Shown one piece after another: positions 29,070-42,500 of a stretch of 64,000 nt of DNA. The notes below the pieces were generated by a model that ran no database searches, was not told where the DNA came from, and saw only the letters and a program-made list of their open reading frames with translations. The stretch is from Bombus terrestris (Eukaryota; Arthropoda; Insecta; Hymenoptera; Apidae). Where the stretch lies: assembly GCF_910591885.1 (NCBI RefSeq), contig NC_063281.1, positions 5,676,700 through 5,740,699 on the forward strand, written 5' to 3'. Each line of letters begins with the position of its first letter. The stretch's first letter is position 1. The position numbers and the translations under genes are program-made.

Positions 29070-30910
29070 TTACCCGCTTTCAACCGCCTTCTATATTCTG
29101 GACAAGCCAGGGATCCGGTTACGTGGTCAAATTTCACTCCTTTCTCCTTGCTGCAGATGGAGCAGCAGGGTGCGTTGGCGCAGTCAGCTATCGTGTGGTC
29201 TTTGGCTCCGCACTTCCTGCAAATCTCCTTTCCAGGGCTTATCGCCGTGCACTTGTTCGCGATATGCCCAAACATGTGACATCTGAAGCACTTTACCACA
29301 TTTGGTAGTGCCTTTATCGAGGCTATCGTCAAGCCGGTTCTGATCTTCCGGCTCGCCCCCTCTTTGGCCAGGTAGGCTTTCGGCATCGTCACTATTGCCG
29401 ATTGGGTGCCCCACGGCGCCATTTTTAGGGTCTTTACTTCGACCTCAGTGATGTCGCTTACGCCCAGTTGCTCTACTATCTCCCTGGCTAGTTCTTCCTT
29501 GCCTACGAGCGGGTCTATATCCCTGATCTCTACGGAGGTCTTGTCGCGCATTGGTAGCGCTCTCACCTTGCCTCTTAGCGCCGTGTTCATATCCGCCGCG
29601 GTCTTTTTGGCGTTGCTACCTGCTTTCAGCTCGATCAGGATGTCACCTGTTCTGGTCCTCCTGATCCCGCAGCTCTCTTTGAGGGATTCCCTTGCCCCCA
29701 TCAAGTCTTTGTAGACCTGGATCCACTCCTTGTCCTGCCCTACTTTGACGAGGATGGCTTCGGGTCTGTTACGTATCCTCTTCGGTCCCTCCGGCCTTAT
29801 TGGCTTGTCCAATGCCGCCCTTCCTGCGTTCGCCTTCCTGACCACCGTCGGGGTGTCCGTTCCTTTTCCTCTCCTTCCGCGGGCAGGGATCCAGTCTTCC
29901 TTTACATCGCTGTCCGTGCATTCCGTGGTCGCTTTTACTGAGCTGTTGCCGGCACAGGCTCCTGCGTAGGAGGCCTCCGCGGTCGTTGGTCTCTTTCTCT
30001 TGGTGTCTCCCTTCCCCTCGACGGGCGATATCTCCTTCCTTTTTCCTTCCTTCTCCTCAGTCCTCCCCGGAGGGGTGGTCATCCTGGTGGCCGTGACTGT
30101 CCTCGCGTTCCTCTTGAGCCTCATCTCGTCCAACATCGAGTGGAGCTTGATTGCTTTTTTACTGATGGCGACCCTCCTTTTCTTGATGTCGGTATCCTTT
30201 TTGCTCATGAGGTAGAGTCTGCTACCTATGTGTTGGATTTCGCGGAAGACTTCTGTGATGATTTCCGTCATCGCCTTCCATTCGCTCATCTTAATGACGA
30301 TGCTGTCCTCGTCGTTGCCTTCGGTCTCGGCCGTTGCTCTGTTCGCCATGGCCTTCCTCCTGAGCCATTCTCTTGGTGCCGCCGCTTCGCTGCCGCTGTC
30401 CGACATTTCCGCCGGCGTGTCTGGCTCCGAGGTGCTGGCCGCTTCGTCCCTCGTTGCCCCCGGCTGGCTCCTGGCCAGGCTTCTCGTTATCATGCACGCG
30501 CCCCCCTCCATTGGGGACTTTCTCATATATCTGGTGATCTTGTCACCTCTGAAGATTCTTTCCTTGGCGATTCGGGTCGCCTTTTCGGTGAGTGGTGTCT
30601 TGTCCTTGAGTGCCTGCATTGGCATCTCGACATCCTCGATGATTCCCGCGTTGTCTTCATCAAATTCGAGGCATCTTCTAGTGCTTTTCATGCCCGTCAT
30701 TTCCTCTGTGACAACTGCGGGTGTTTCTTGGTCCCCGGTCGTGTTTACCGAACGAGGGGAGGCCCTGGGATCGACCTTCCCCTCGCCGTTCGTCCAGTCG
30801 TTGGGTGACCGTCGGGTCGAGCCTGGGACGCTGCTCGAATCCCCGACGGGGCCTGGAAGCTCCGAAACCCCCTGAGCCGTAAGTTTACTTGACTTACAGT
30901 ACTTGTCCAT
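29066..30910 (-). CDS. R1-clade ORF1: RNA-binding Gag-like protein
   Basis: This 614-aa protein should bind the element RNA and form the ribonucleoprotein that enters the nucleus. The N-terminal half is rich in charged and polar residues and probably disordered, with a basic KRKR patch at 294-297. Residues about 376-530 form the conserved Gag-like part. Three zinc knuckles follow: C531, C534, H539, C544; then C554, C557, H562, C567; then a longer one with C573, C576, H586, C593. Three knuckles near the C-terminus are the usual R1-clade pattern. The start at 30910 is the first ATG of this frame after the TA-rich stretch of the 5' UTR. The stop overlaps the ORF2 start by four bases (ATGA). Confidence 0.93.
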   Translation of the reverse strand: MDKYCKSSKLTAQGVSELPGPVGDSSSVPGSTRRSPNDWTNGEGKVDPRASPRSVNTTGDQETPAVVTEEMTGMKSTRRCLEFDEDNAGIIEDVEMPMQALKDKTPLTEKATRIAKERIFRGDKITRYMRKSPMEGGACMITRSLARSQPGATRDEAASTSEPDTPAEMSDSGSEAAAPREWLRRKAMANRATAETEGNDEDSIVIKMSEWKAMTEIITEVFREIQHIGSRLYLMSKKDTDIKKRRVAISKKAIKLHSMLDEMRLKRNARTVTATRMTTPPGRTEEKEGKRKEISPVEGKGDTKRKRPTTAEASYAGACAGNSSVKATTECTDSDVKEDWIPARGRRGKGTDTPTVVRKANAGRAALDKPIRPEGPKRIRNRPEAILVKVGQDKEWIQVYKDLMGARESLKESCGIRRTRTGDILIELKAGSNAKKTAADMNTALRGKVRALPMRDKTSVEIRDIDPLVGKEELAREIVEQLGVSDITEVEVKTLKMAPWGTQSAIVTMPKAYLAKEGASRKIRTGLTIASIKALPNVVKCFRCHMFGHIANKCTAISPGKEICRKCGAKDHTIADCANAPCCSICSKEKGVKFDHVTGSLACPEYRRRLKAGK

Positions 30911-30930
30911 ATTGTGCTTGTCTTATATAC

Positions 30931-30974
<44 letters not shown>

Positions 30975-31388
30975 TGAGATGGATGTCCTTCAACGTAGCC
31001 GGTCGTCGTATAATCCCGCTGTATCCTTCCGCGTGTATGCGATTCGTGACTGTTCGCCGCGGGGAGTTTTGACTGGCCCTCCAAGGGGGCGCTCTCCACC
31101 ACTCCTTGGTTACCCAGGTGGCCCGCACGGTGGCGCTTCGGTCGCGCGACCCAAGATGGCCCCCGCTCTGCCCCTAACCACACTTTTCACACACAGCACT
31201 TTCAATCGTTTCTCTCGCTTTTATACCAGCGAGCTCACCTATCACTTGTGTTCCCACTCATTCCGGCGCACTAGAAACTTCACTTTCGTGCACTTTCCGC
31301 CCGAATTCTTTAATATACCGGGATATTTCGGATATGCCTACGGAGCAACGTGCACGTGTCCGTTCGGCTTGCCGCCATCATTCTCCCC
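30911..31388 (-). promoter_or_regulatory. 5' UTR and likely internal promoter of the R1-like element
   Basis: These 478 bp precede ORF1 in element orientation. The element's first bases are GGGGAGAATG, directly joined to satellite sequence at 31389. In non-LTR elements the promoter lies inside the transcribed 5' region, so this is where it should be; I cannot point to a specific core motif. A 37-bp TA dinucleotide run lies at its ORF1 end. Short frames in this stretch look like chance. Confidence 0.65.
30932..30968. repeat. TA dinucleotide microsatellite
   Basis: A pure alternating TA run of 37 bp lies within the 5' UTR of the R1-like element, starting about 20 bp before the ORF1 start codon in element orientation. 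Its length may vary between copies. Confidence 0.9.
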
Positions 31389-31405
31389 ATATAGTATTAC
31401 GTTAT
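31389..31405. repeat. Target-site duplication, right copy (R1-like element)
   Basis: ATATAGTATTACGTTAT directly follows the element 5' end and repeats 25658-25674. This defines the element boundary at 31388, with the same caution that the flank is tandemly repetitive. Confidence 0.7.
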
Positions 31406-33119
31406 AACGCATAACGTTATATACAATTACCATACAACGTGTAACGTTATATAGTATTACGTTATAACGTATAACGTTATATAGTATTACGTTATAACGT
31501 ATAACGTTATATACAATTACCATACAACGTGTAACGTTATATAGTGTAACGTTATAACGTATAACGTTATATAGCATTGCGTTATAACGTATACCGTTAT
31601 ATAGTATTACGTTATAACGGATAACGTTATATAGTATTACGTTATAACGTGTAACGTTATATAGTATTACGTTATAACGTGTAACGTTATATAGTATTAC
31701 GTTATAACGTATAACGTTATATAGTATTACGTTATAACGTATAACGTTATATAGTATTACGTTATAACGTATAACGTTATATAGTATTACGTTATAACGT
31801 ATAACGTTATATAGTGAAACGTTATAACGTATAACGTTATGTAGTATTACGTTATAACGTATAACGTTATATAGTATTACGTTATAACGTGTAACATTAT
31901 ATAGTATTACGCTATAACGTATAACGTTATTTAGTATTACGTTATAACGTATAACGTTATATAGTATTACGTTATAACGTATAACGTTATATAGTATTAC
32001 GTTATAACGTATAACGTTATATAGTATTACGTTATAACGTATAACGTTATATAGTATTACGTTATAACGTATAACGTTATATAGTATTACGTTATAACGT
32101 ATAAAGTTATATAGTATTTCGTTATAACGTATAACGTTATATACAATTACCATACAACGTGTAACGTTATATAGTGTATCGTTATAACGTATAACGTTAT
32201 ATAGCATTGCGTTATAACGTATACCGTTATATAGTATTACGTTATAACCTATAATGTTATACACTATTATGATAGAACGTATAACGTTACATACTATTAC
32301 TATACAATGTATGGCGTTATATATTGTTACGTTTTAATGTATAACGTTATATAGCATTGCGTTATAGCGTATACCGTTATATAGTATAACGTTATAACGT
32401 ATAAAGTTATATAGTATTACGTTATAACGTATAACGTTATATACAATTACCATACAACGTGTAACGTTATATAGTATTACGTTATAACGTATAACGTTAT
32501 ATAGTATTACGTTATAACGTATAACGTTATATAGTATTACGTTATAACGTATAAAGTTATATAGTATTACGTTATAACGTATAACGTTATATACAATTAC
32601 CATACAACGTGTAACGTTATATAGTGTATCGTTATAACGTATAACGTTATATAGCATTGCGTTATAACGTATACCGTTATATAGTATTACGTTATAACCT
32701 ATAATGTTATACACTATTACGATAGAACGTATAACGTTACATACCATTACTATACAATGTATGGCGTTATATATTGTTACGTTTTAATGTATAACGTTAT
32801 ATAGCATTGCGTTATAGCGTATACCGTTATATAGTATAACGTTATAACGTATAAAGTTACATAGTATTACGTTATATCGTATAACGTTATATACAATTAC
32901 CATACAACGTGTAACGTTATATAGTGTATCGTTATAACGTATAACGTTATATAGCATTGCGTTATAACGTATACCGTTATATAGTATTACGTTATGACTT
33001 ATAACGTTATATAGTATTACGTTATAACGGATAACGTTATATAGTATTACGGTATAACGTATAACGTTATATAGTATTACGTTATAACGTATAACGTTAT
33101 ATAGTATTACGTTATAACG

Positions 33120-33590
33120 TATAAAGTTATATACAATTACCATACAACGTGTAACGTTATATAGTATTACGTTATAACGTATAACGTTATATAGTATTAC
33201 GTTTTATCGTATAACGTTATATACAATTACCATACAACGTGTAACGTTATATAGTGTAACGTTATAACGTATAACGTTATATAGCATTGCGTTATAACGT
33301 ATACCATTATATAGTATGACGTTATAACGTATAACGTTATATAGTATTACGTTATAACGTATAAAGTTATATACAATTACCATACAACGTGTAACGTTAT
33401 ATAGTATTACGTTATAACGTATAACGTTATATAGTATTACGTTTTATCGTATAACGTTATATACAATTACCATACAACGTGTAACGTTATATAGTGTAAC
33501 GTTATAACGTATAACGTTATATAGCATTGCGTTATAACGTATACCATTATATAGTATGACGTTATAACGTATAACGTTATATAGTATTAC
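33120..33590. repeat. Local 240-bp tandem duplication in the satellite
   Basis: The run of variants beginning TAAAGTTATATACAATTACC near 33122 and going through TTTTATCG and ATACCATTATATAG recurs 240 bp (eight monomers) later near 33362. The related block near 37200 has this run only once, so this is a small, separate expansion. Confidence 0.75.
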
Positions 33591-36500
33591 GTTATAACGG
33601 ATAACGTTATATAGTATTACGTTATAACGTATAACGTTATATAACATTGCGTTATAACGTGTACCGTTATATAGTATTACGTTATAACGTATAACGTTAT
33701 ATAGTATTACGTTATAACGTATAACGTTATATAGTATTACGTTATAACGTATAACGTTATATAGTATTACGTTATAACGTATAACGTTATATACAATTAC
33801 CATACAACGTGTAACGTTATATAGTGTATCGTTATAACGTATAACGTTATATAGCATTGCGTTATAACGTATACCGTTATATAGTATTACGTTATAACCT
33901 ATAATGTTATACACTATTACGATAGAACGTATAACGTTGCATACTATTACTATACAATGTATGGCGTTATATATTGTTACGTTTTAATGTATAACGTTAT
34001 ATAGCATTGCGTTATAGCGTATACCGTTATATAGTATAACGTTATAACGTATAAAGTTATATAGTATTACGTTATAACGTATAACGTTATATACAATTAC
34101 CATACAACGTGTAACGTTATATAGTGTATCGTTATAACGTATAACGTTATATAGCATTGCGTTATAACGTATACCGTTATATAGTATTACGTTAATACTT
34201 ATAACGTTATATAGTATTACGTTATAACGGATAACGTTATATAGTATTACGGTATAACGTATAACGTTATATAGTACTACGTTATAACGTATAACGTTAT
34301 ATAGTATTACGTTATAACGTATAACGTTATATACAATTACCATACAACGTGTAACGTTATATAGTATTACGTTATAACGTATAACGTTATATAGTATTAC
34401 GTTTTATCGTATAACGTTATATACAATTACCATACAACGTGTAACGTTATATAGTGTAACGTTATAACGTATAACGTTATATAGCATTGCGTTATAACGT
34501 ATACCATTATATAGTATGACGTTATAACGTATAACGTTATATAGTATTACGTTATAACGGATAACGTTATATAGTATTACGTTATAACGTATAACGTTAT
34601 ATAGTATTACGTTATAACGTATAACGTTATATACAATTACCATACAACGTGTAACGTTATATAGTATTACGTTATAACGTATAACGTTATATAGTATTAC
34701 GTTATAACGTATAACGTTATATACAATTACCATACAACGTGTAACGTTATATAGTGTAACGTTATAACGTATAACGTTATATAGCATTGCGTTATAACGT
34801 ATACCGTTATATAGTATTACGTTATAACGGATAACGTTATATAGTATTACGTTATAACGTATAACGTTATATAGTATTACGTTATAACGTATAACGTTAT
34901 ATAGTATTACGTTATAACGTATAACGTTATATAGTATTACGTTATAACGTATAACGTTATATAGTATTACGTTATAACGTATAACGTTATATAGTATTAC
35001 GTTATAACGTATAACGTTATATAGTATTACGTTATAACGTATAACGTTATATAGTGAAACGTTATAACGTATAACGTTATGTAGTATTACGTTATAACGT
35101 ATAACGTTATATAGTATTACGTTATAACGTATAACGTTATATAGTATTACGTTATAACGTGTAACATTATATAGTATTACGCTATAACGTATAACGTTAT
35201 TTAGTATTACGCTATAACGTATAACGTTATTTAGTATTACGTTATAACGTATAACGTTATATAGTATTACGTTATAACGTATAACGTTATATAGTATTAC
35301 GTTATAACGTATAACGTTATATAGTATTACGTTATAACGTATAACGTTATATAGTATTACGTTATAACGTATAAAGTTATATAGTATTACGTTATAACGT
35401 ATAACGTTATATACAATTACCATACAACGTGTAACGTTATATAGTGTATCGTTATAACGTATAACGTTATATAGCATTGCGTTATAACGTATACCGTTAT
35501 ATAGTATTACGTTATAACCTATAATGTTATACACTATTACGATAGAACGTATAACGTTACATACTATTACTATACAATGTATGGCGTTATATATTGTTAC
35601 GTTTTAATGTATAACGTTATATAGCATTGCGTTATAGCGTATACCGTTATATAGTATAACGTTATAACGTATAAAGTTATATAGTATTACGTTATAACGT
35701 ATAACGTTATATACTATTACCATACAACGTGTAACGTTATATAGTATTACGTTATAACGTATAACGTTATATAGTATTACGTTATAACGTATAACGTTAT
35801 ATAGTATTACGTTATAACGTATAAAGTTATATAGTATTACGTTATAACGTATAACGTTATATACAATTACCATACAACGTGTAACGTTATATAGTGTATC
35901 GTTATAACGTATAACGTTATATAGCATTGCGTTATAACGTATACCGTTATATAGTATTACGTTATGACTTATAACGTTATATAGTATTACGTTATAACGG
36001 ATAACGTTATATAGTATTACGGTATAACGTATAACGTTATATAGTATTACGTTATAACGTATAACGTTATATAGTATTACGTTATAAATATAACGTTATA
36101 TACAATTACCATACAACGTGTAACGTTATATAGTATTACGTTATAACGTATAACGTTATATAGTATTACGTTATTACGTATAACGTTATATAGTATTACG
36201 TTATAACGTATAACGTTATATAGTATTACGTTATAACGTATAACGTTATATAGTATTACGTTATAACGTATAACGTTATATAGTATTACGTTATAACGTA
36301 TAACGTTATATAGTATTACGTTATAACGTATAAAGTTATATAGTATTACGTTATAACGTATAACGTTATATAGCATTGCGTTATAGCGTATACCATTATA
36401 TAGTATAACGTTATAACGTATAAAGTTATATAGTATTACGTTATAACGTATAACGTTATATACAATTACCATACAACGTGTAACGTTATATAGTGTATCG

Positions 36501-39500
36501 TTATAACGTATAACGTTATATAGCATTGCGTTATAACGTATACCGTTATATAGTATTACGTTATGACTTATAACGTTATATAGTATTACGTTATAACGGA
36601 TAACGTTATATAGTATTACGGTATAACGTATAACGTTATATAGTATTACGTTATAACGTATAACGTTATATACAATTACCATACAACGTGTAACGTTATA
36701 TAGTGTATCGTTATAACGTATAACGTTATATAGCATTGCGTTATAACGTATACCGTTATATAGTATTACGTTATAACCTATAATGTTATACACTATTACG
36801 ATAGAACGTATAACGTTACATACTATTACTATACAATGTATGGCGTTATATATTGTTACGTTTTAATGTATAACGTTATATAGCATTGCGTTATAGCGTA
36901 TACCGTTATATAGTATAACGTTATAACGTATAAAGTTACATAGTATTACGTTATATCGTATAACGTTATATACAATTACCATACAACGTGTAACGTTATA
37001 TAGTGTATCGTTATAACGTATAACGTTATATAGCATTGCGTTATAACGTATACCGTTATATAGTATTACGTTATGACTTATAACGTTATATAGTATTACG
37101 TTATAACGGATAACGTTATATAGTATTACGGTATAACGTATAACGTTATATAGTATTACGTTATAACGTATAACGTTATATAGTATTACGTTATAACGTA
37201 TAAAGTTATATACAATTACCATACAACGTGTAACGTTATATAGTATTACGTTATAACGTATAACGTTATATAGTATTACGTTTTATCGTATAACGTTATA
37301 TACAATTACCATACAACGTGTAACGTTATATAGTGTAACGTTATAACGTATAACGTTATATAGCATTGCGTTATAACGTATACCATTATATAGTATGACG
37401 TTATAACGTATAACGTTATATAGTATTACGTTATAACGGATAACGTTATATAGTATTACGTTATAACGTATAACGTTATATAACATTGCGTTATAACGTG
37501 TACCGTTATATAGTATTACGTTATAACGTATAACGTTATATAGTATTACGTTATAACGTATAACGTTATATAGTATTACGTTATAACGTATAACGTTATA
37601 TAGTATTACGTTATAACGTATAACGTTATATACAATTACCATACAACGTGTAACGTTATATAGTGTATCGTTATAACGTATAACGTTATATAGCATTGCG
37701 TTATAACGTATACCGTTATATAGTATTACGTTATAACCTATAATGTTATACACTATTACGATAGAACGTATAACGTTGCATACTATTACTATACAATGTA
37801 TGGCGTTATATATTGTTACGTTTTAATGTATAACGTTATATAGCATTGCGTTATAGCGTATACCGTTATATAGTATAACGTTATAACGTATAAAGTTATA
37901 TAGTATTACGTTATAACGTATAACGTTATATACAATTACCATACAACGTGTAACGTTATATAGTGTATCGTTATAACGTATAACGTTATATAGCATTGCG
38001 TTATAACGTATACCGTTATATAGTATTACGTTAAGACTTATAACGTTATATAGTATTACGTTATAACGGATAACGTTATATAGTATTACGGTATAACGTA
38101 TAACGTTATATAGTACTACGTTATAACGTATAACGTTATATAGTATTACGTTATAACGTATAACGTTATATACAATTACCATACAACGTGTAACGTTATA
38201 TAGTATTACGTTATAACGTATAACGTTATATAGTATTACGTTTTATCGTATAACGTTATATACAATTACCATACAACGTGTAACGTTATATAGTGTAACG
38301 TTATAACGTATAACGTTATATAGCATTGCGTTATAACGTATACCATTATATAGTATGACGTTATAACGTATAACGTTATATAGTATTACGTTATAACGGA
38401 TAACGTTATATAGTATTACGTTATAACGTATAACGTTATATAGTATTACGTTATAACGTATAACGTTATATACAATTACCATACAACGTGTAACGTTATA
38501 TAGTATTACGTTATAACGTATAACGTTATATAGTATTACGTTATAACGTATAACGTTATATACAATTACCATACAACGTGTAACGTTATATAGTGTAACG
38601 TTATAACGTATAACGTTATATAGCATTGCGTTATAACGTATACCGTTATATAGTATTACGTTATAACGGATAACGTTATATAGTATTACGTTATAACGTA
38701 TAACGTTATATAGTATTACGTTATAACGTATAACGTTATATAGTATTACGTTATAACGTATAACGTTATATAGTATTACGTTATAACGTATAACGTTATA
38801 TAGTATTACGTTATAACGTATAACGTTATATAGTATTACGTTATAACGTATAACGTTATATAGTATTACGTTATAACGTATAACGTTATATAGTGAAACG
38901 TTATAACGTATAACGTTATGTAGTATTACGTTATAACGTATAACGTTATATAGTATTACGTTATAACGTATAACGTTATATAGTATTACGTTATAACGTG
39001 TAACATTATATAGTATTACGCTATAACGTATAACGTTATTTAGTATTACGCTATAACGTATAACGTTATTTAGTATTACGTTATAACGTATAACGTTATA
39101 TAGTATTACGTTATAACGTATAACGTTATATAGTATTACGTTATAACGTATAACGTTATATAGTATTACGTTATAACGTATAACGTTATATAGTATTACG
39201 TTATAACGTATAACGTTATATAGTATTACGTTATAACGTATAAAGTTATATAGTATTACGTTATAACGTATAACGTTATATACAATTACCATACAACGTG
39301 TAACGTTATATAGTGTATCGTTATAACGTATAACGTTATATAGTATTACGTTATAACGTATAACGTTATATAGTATGACGTTATAACGTATAACGTTATA
39401 TAGTATTACGTTATAAAGGATAACGTTATATAGTATTACGTTATAACGTATAACGTTATATATCATTGCGTTATAACGTGTACCGTTATATAGTATGACG

Positions 39501-39560
39501 TTATAACGTATAACGTTATATAGTATTACGTTATAACGTATAACGTTATATACAATTACC
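33390..39560. repeat. Higher-order duplication, period 3839 bp
   Basis: Variants between about 33.4 and 35.3 kb reappear 3839 bp later. Examples are the ATAACATTGCG monomer (near 33642 and 37481) and the GTGAAACG monomer (35052 and 38891). The period is 128 monomers minus one base, explained by the 29-bp monomer near 36087 that lies between. The copies drift by one monomer after about 35.3 and 39.1 kb. Limits are approximate. Confidence 0.75.
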
Positions 39561-42500
39561 ATACAACGTGTAACGTTATATAGTATTACGTTATAACGTA
39601 TAACGTTATATAGTATTACGTTTTATCGTATAACGTTATATACAATTACCATACAACGTGTAACGTTATATAGCATTGCGTTATAACGTATACCATTATA
39701 TAGTATGACGTTATAACGTATAACGTTATATAGTATTACGTTATAACGGATAACGTTATATAGTATTACGTTATAACGTATAACGTTATATAGCATTGCG
39801 TTATAACGTGTACCGTTATATAGTATGACGTTATAACGTATAACGTTATATAGTATTACGTTACAACGGATAACGTTATATAGTATTACGTTATAACGTA
39901 TAACGTTATATAGTATTACGTTATAACGTATAACGTTATATACAATTACCATACAACGTGTAACGTTATATAGTATTACGTTATAACGTATAACGTTATA
40001 TACAATTACCATACAACGTGTAACGTTATATAGTGTAACGTTATAACGTATAACGTTATATAGCATTGCGTTATAACGTATACCGTTATATAGTATTACG
40101 TCATAACGGATAACGTTATATAGTATTACGTTATAACGTATAACGTTATATAGTATTACGTTATAACGTATAACGTTATATAGTATTACGTTATAACGTA
40201 TAACGTTATATAGTATTACGTTATAACGTATAAAGTTATATAGTATTACGTTATAACGTATAACGTTATATAGTATTACGTTATAACGTATAACGTTATA
40301 TAGTATTACGTTATAACGTATAACGTTATATAGTATTACGTTATAACGTATAACGTTATATAGTATTACGTTATAACCTATAATGTTATACACTATTACG
40401 ATAGAACGTATAACGTTATATAGCATTGCGTTATAACGTGTACCGTTATATAGTATGACGTTATAACGTATAACGTTATATAGTATTACGTTATAACGTA
40501 TAACGTTATATAGTATTACGTTATAACCTATAATGTTATACACTATTACGATAGAACGTATAACGTTATATAGCATTGCGTTATAACGTGTACCGTTATA
40601 TAGTATTACGTTATAACGTATAACGTTATATAGTATTACGTTATAACGTATAACGTTATATAGTATTACGTTATAACGTATAAAGTTATATAGTATTACG
40701 TTATAACGTATAACGTTATATACAATTACCATACAACGTGTAACGTTATATAGTGTATCGTTATAACGTATAACGTTATGTAGCATTGCGTTATAACGTA
40801 TACCGTTATATAGTATTACGTTATAACCTATAATGTTATACACTATTACGATAGAACGTATAACGTTATATAGCATTGCGTTATAACGTGTACCGTTATA
40901 TAGTATGACGTTATAACGTATAACGTTATATAGTATTACGTTATAACGTATAACGTTATATAGCATTGCGTTATAGCGTATACCGTTATATAGTATAACG
41001 TTATAACGTATAAAGTTATATAGTATTACGTTATAACGTATAACGTTATATACAATTACCATACAACGTGTAACGTTATATAGTGTATCGTTATAACGTA
41101 TAACGTTATATAGCATTGCGTTATAACGTATACCGTTATATAGTATTACGTTATGACTTATAACGTTATATAGTATTACGTTATAACGGATAACGTTATA
41201 TAGTATTACGGTATAACGTATAACGTTATATAGTATTACGTTATAACGTATAACGTTATATAGTATTACGTTATAACGTATAACGTTATATACAATTACC
41301 ATACAACGTGCAACGTTATGTAGTATTACGTTATAACGTATAACGTTATATAGTATTACGTTATAACGTATAAAGTTATATAGTATTACGTTATAACGTA
41401 TAACGTTATATACAATTACCATACAACGTGTAACGTTATATAGTGTATCGTTATAACGTATAACGTTATATAGTATTACGTTATAACGTATAACGTTATA
41501 TAGTATGACGTTATAACGTATAACGTTATATAGTATTACGTTATAAAGGATAACGTTATATAGTATTACGTTATAACGTATAACGTTATATATCATTGCG
41601 TTATAACGTGTACCGTTATATAGTATGACGTTATAACGTATAACGTTATATAGTATTACGTTATAACGTATAACGTTATATACAATTACCATACAACGTG
41701 TAACGTTATATAGTATTACGTTATAACGTATAACGTTATATAGTATTACGTTTTATCGTATAACGTTATATACAATTACCATACAACGTGTAACGTTATA
41801 TAGCATTGCGTTATAACGTATACCATTATATAGTATGACGTTATAACGTATAACGTTATATAGTATTACGTTATAACGGATAACGTTATATAGTATTACG
41901 TTATAACGTATAACGTTATATAGCATTGCGTTATAACGTGTACCGTTATATAGTATGACGTTATAACGTATAACGTTATATAGTATTACGTTACAACGGA
42001 TAACGTTATATAGTATTACGTTATAACGTATAACGTTATATAGTATTACGTTATAACGTATAACGTTATATACAATTACCATACAACGTGTAACGTTATA
42101 TAGTATTACGTTATAACGTATAACGTTATATACAATTACCATACAACGTGTAACGTTATATAGTGTAACGTTATAACGTATAACGTTATATAGCATTGCG
42201 TTATAACGTATACCGTTATATAGTATTACGTCATAACGGATAACGTTATATAGTATTACGTTATAACGTATAACGTTATATAGTATTACGTTATAACGTA
42301 TAACGTTATATAGTATTACGTTATAACGTATAACGTTATATAGTATTACGTTATAACGTATAAAGTTATATAGTATTACGTTATAACGTATAACGTTATA
42401 TAGTATTACGTTATAACGTATAACGTTATATAGTATTACGTTATAACGTATAACGTTATATAGTATTACGTTATAACGTATAACGTTATATAGTATTACG
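39380..42500. repeat. Higher-order duplication, period 2130 bp
   Basis: A block of about 1 kb starting near 39.4 kb recurs exactly 71 monomers later. The rare variants TTATAAAGGA (39411 and 41541), TTACAACGGA (39861 and 41991) and GTCATAACGGA (about 40100 and 42230) line up. A further copy lies about 3090 bp beyond the second (44.6-45.7 kb), and partial copies occur at 46.2-47.1 kb, so this family has expanded several times just upstream of the gypsy element. Confidence 0.75.

Larger units (their letters stand above)
25674..31388 (-). mobile_element. Full-length R1-clade non-LTR retrotransposon
   Basis: A 5715-bp element on the minus strand, including a 45-base poly(A) tail. In element order it has a 5' UTR starting GGGGAGAATGATGG, ORF1 with three zinc knuckles, ORF2 with an AP-like endonuclease followed by reverse transcriptase and a CCHC motif, a 3' UTR of about 200 bp, and the tail. 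This order, the lack of an RNase H domain and the ORF1 knuckles place it in the R1 clade, whose members often insert at fixed targets (28S rDNA, TTAGG telomeric repeats, microsatellites). Both frames are open throughout and the catalytic residues are present, so it may be competent for movement. It sits inside the 30-bp satellite, flanked by a 16-17 bp duplication. Its GC-richer coding sequence contrasts sharply with the surrounding DNA. Confidence 0.95.

Noticed and set aside
31338..32264. A minus-strand frame crossing from satellite into the 5' end of the R1-like element
   Set aside because: The non-repeat tail is only the untranslated start of the element read in an arbitrary frame.
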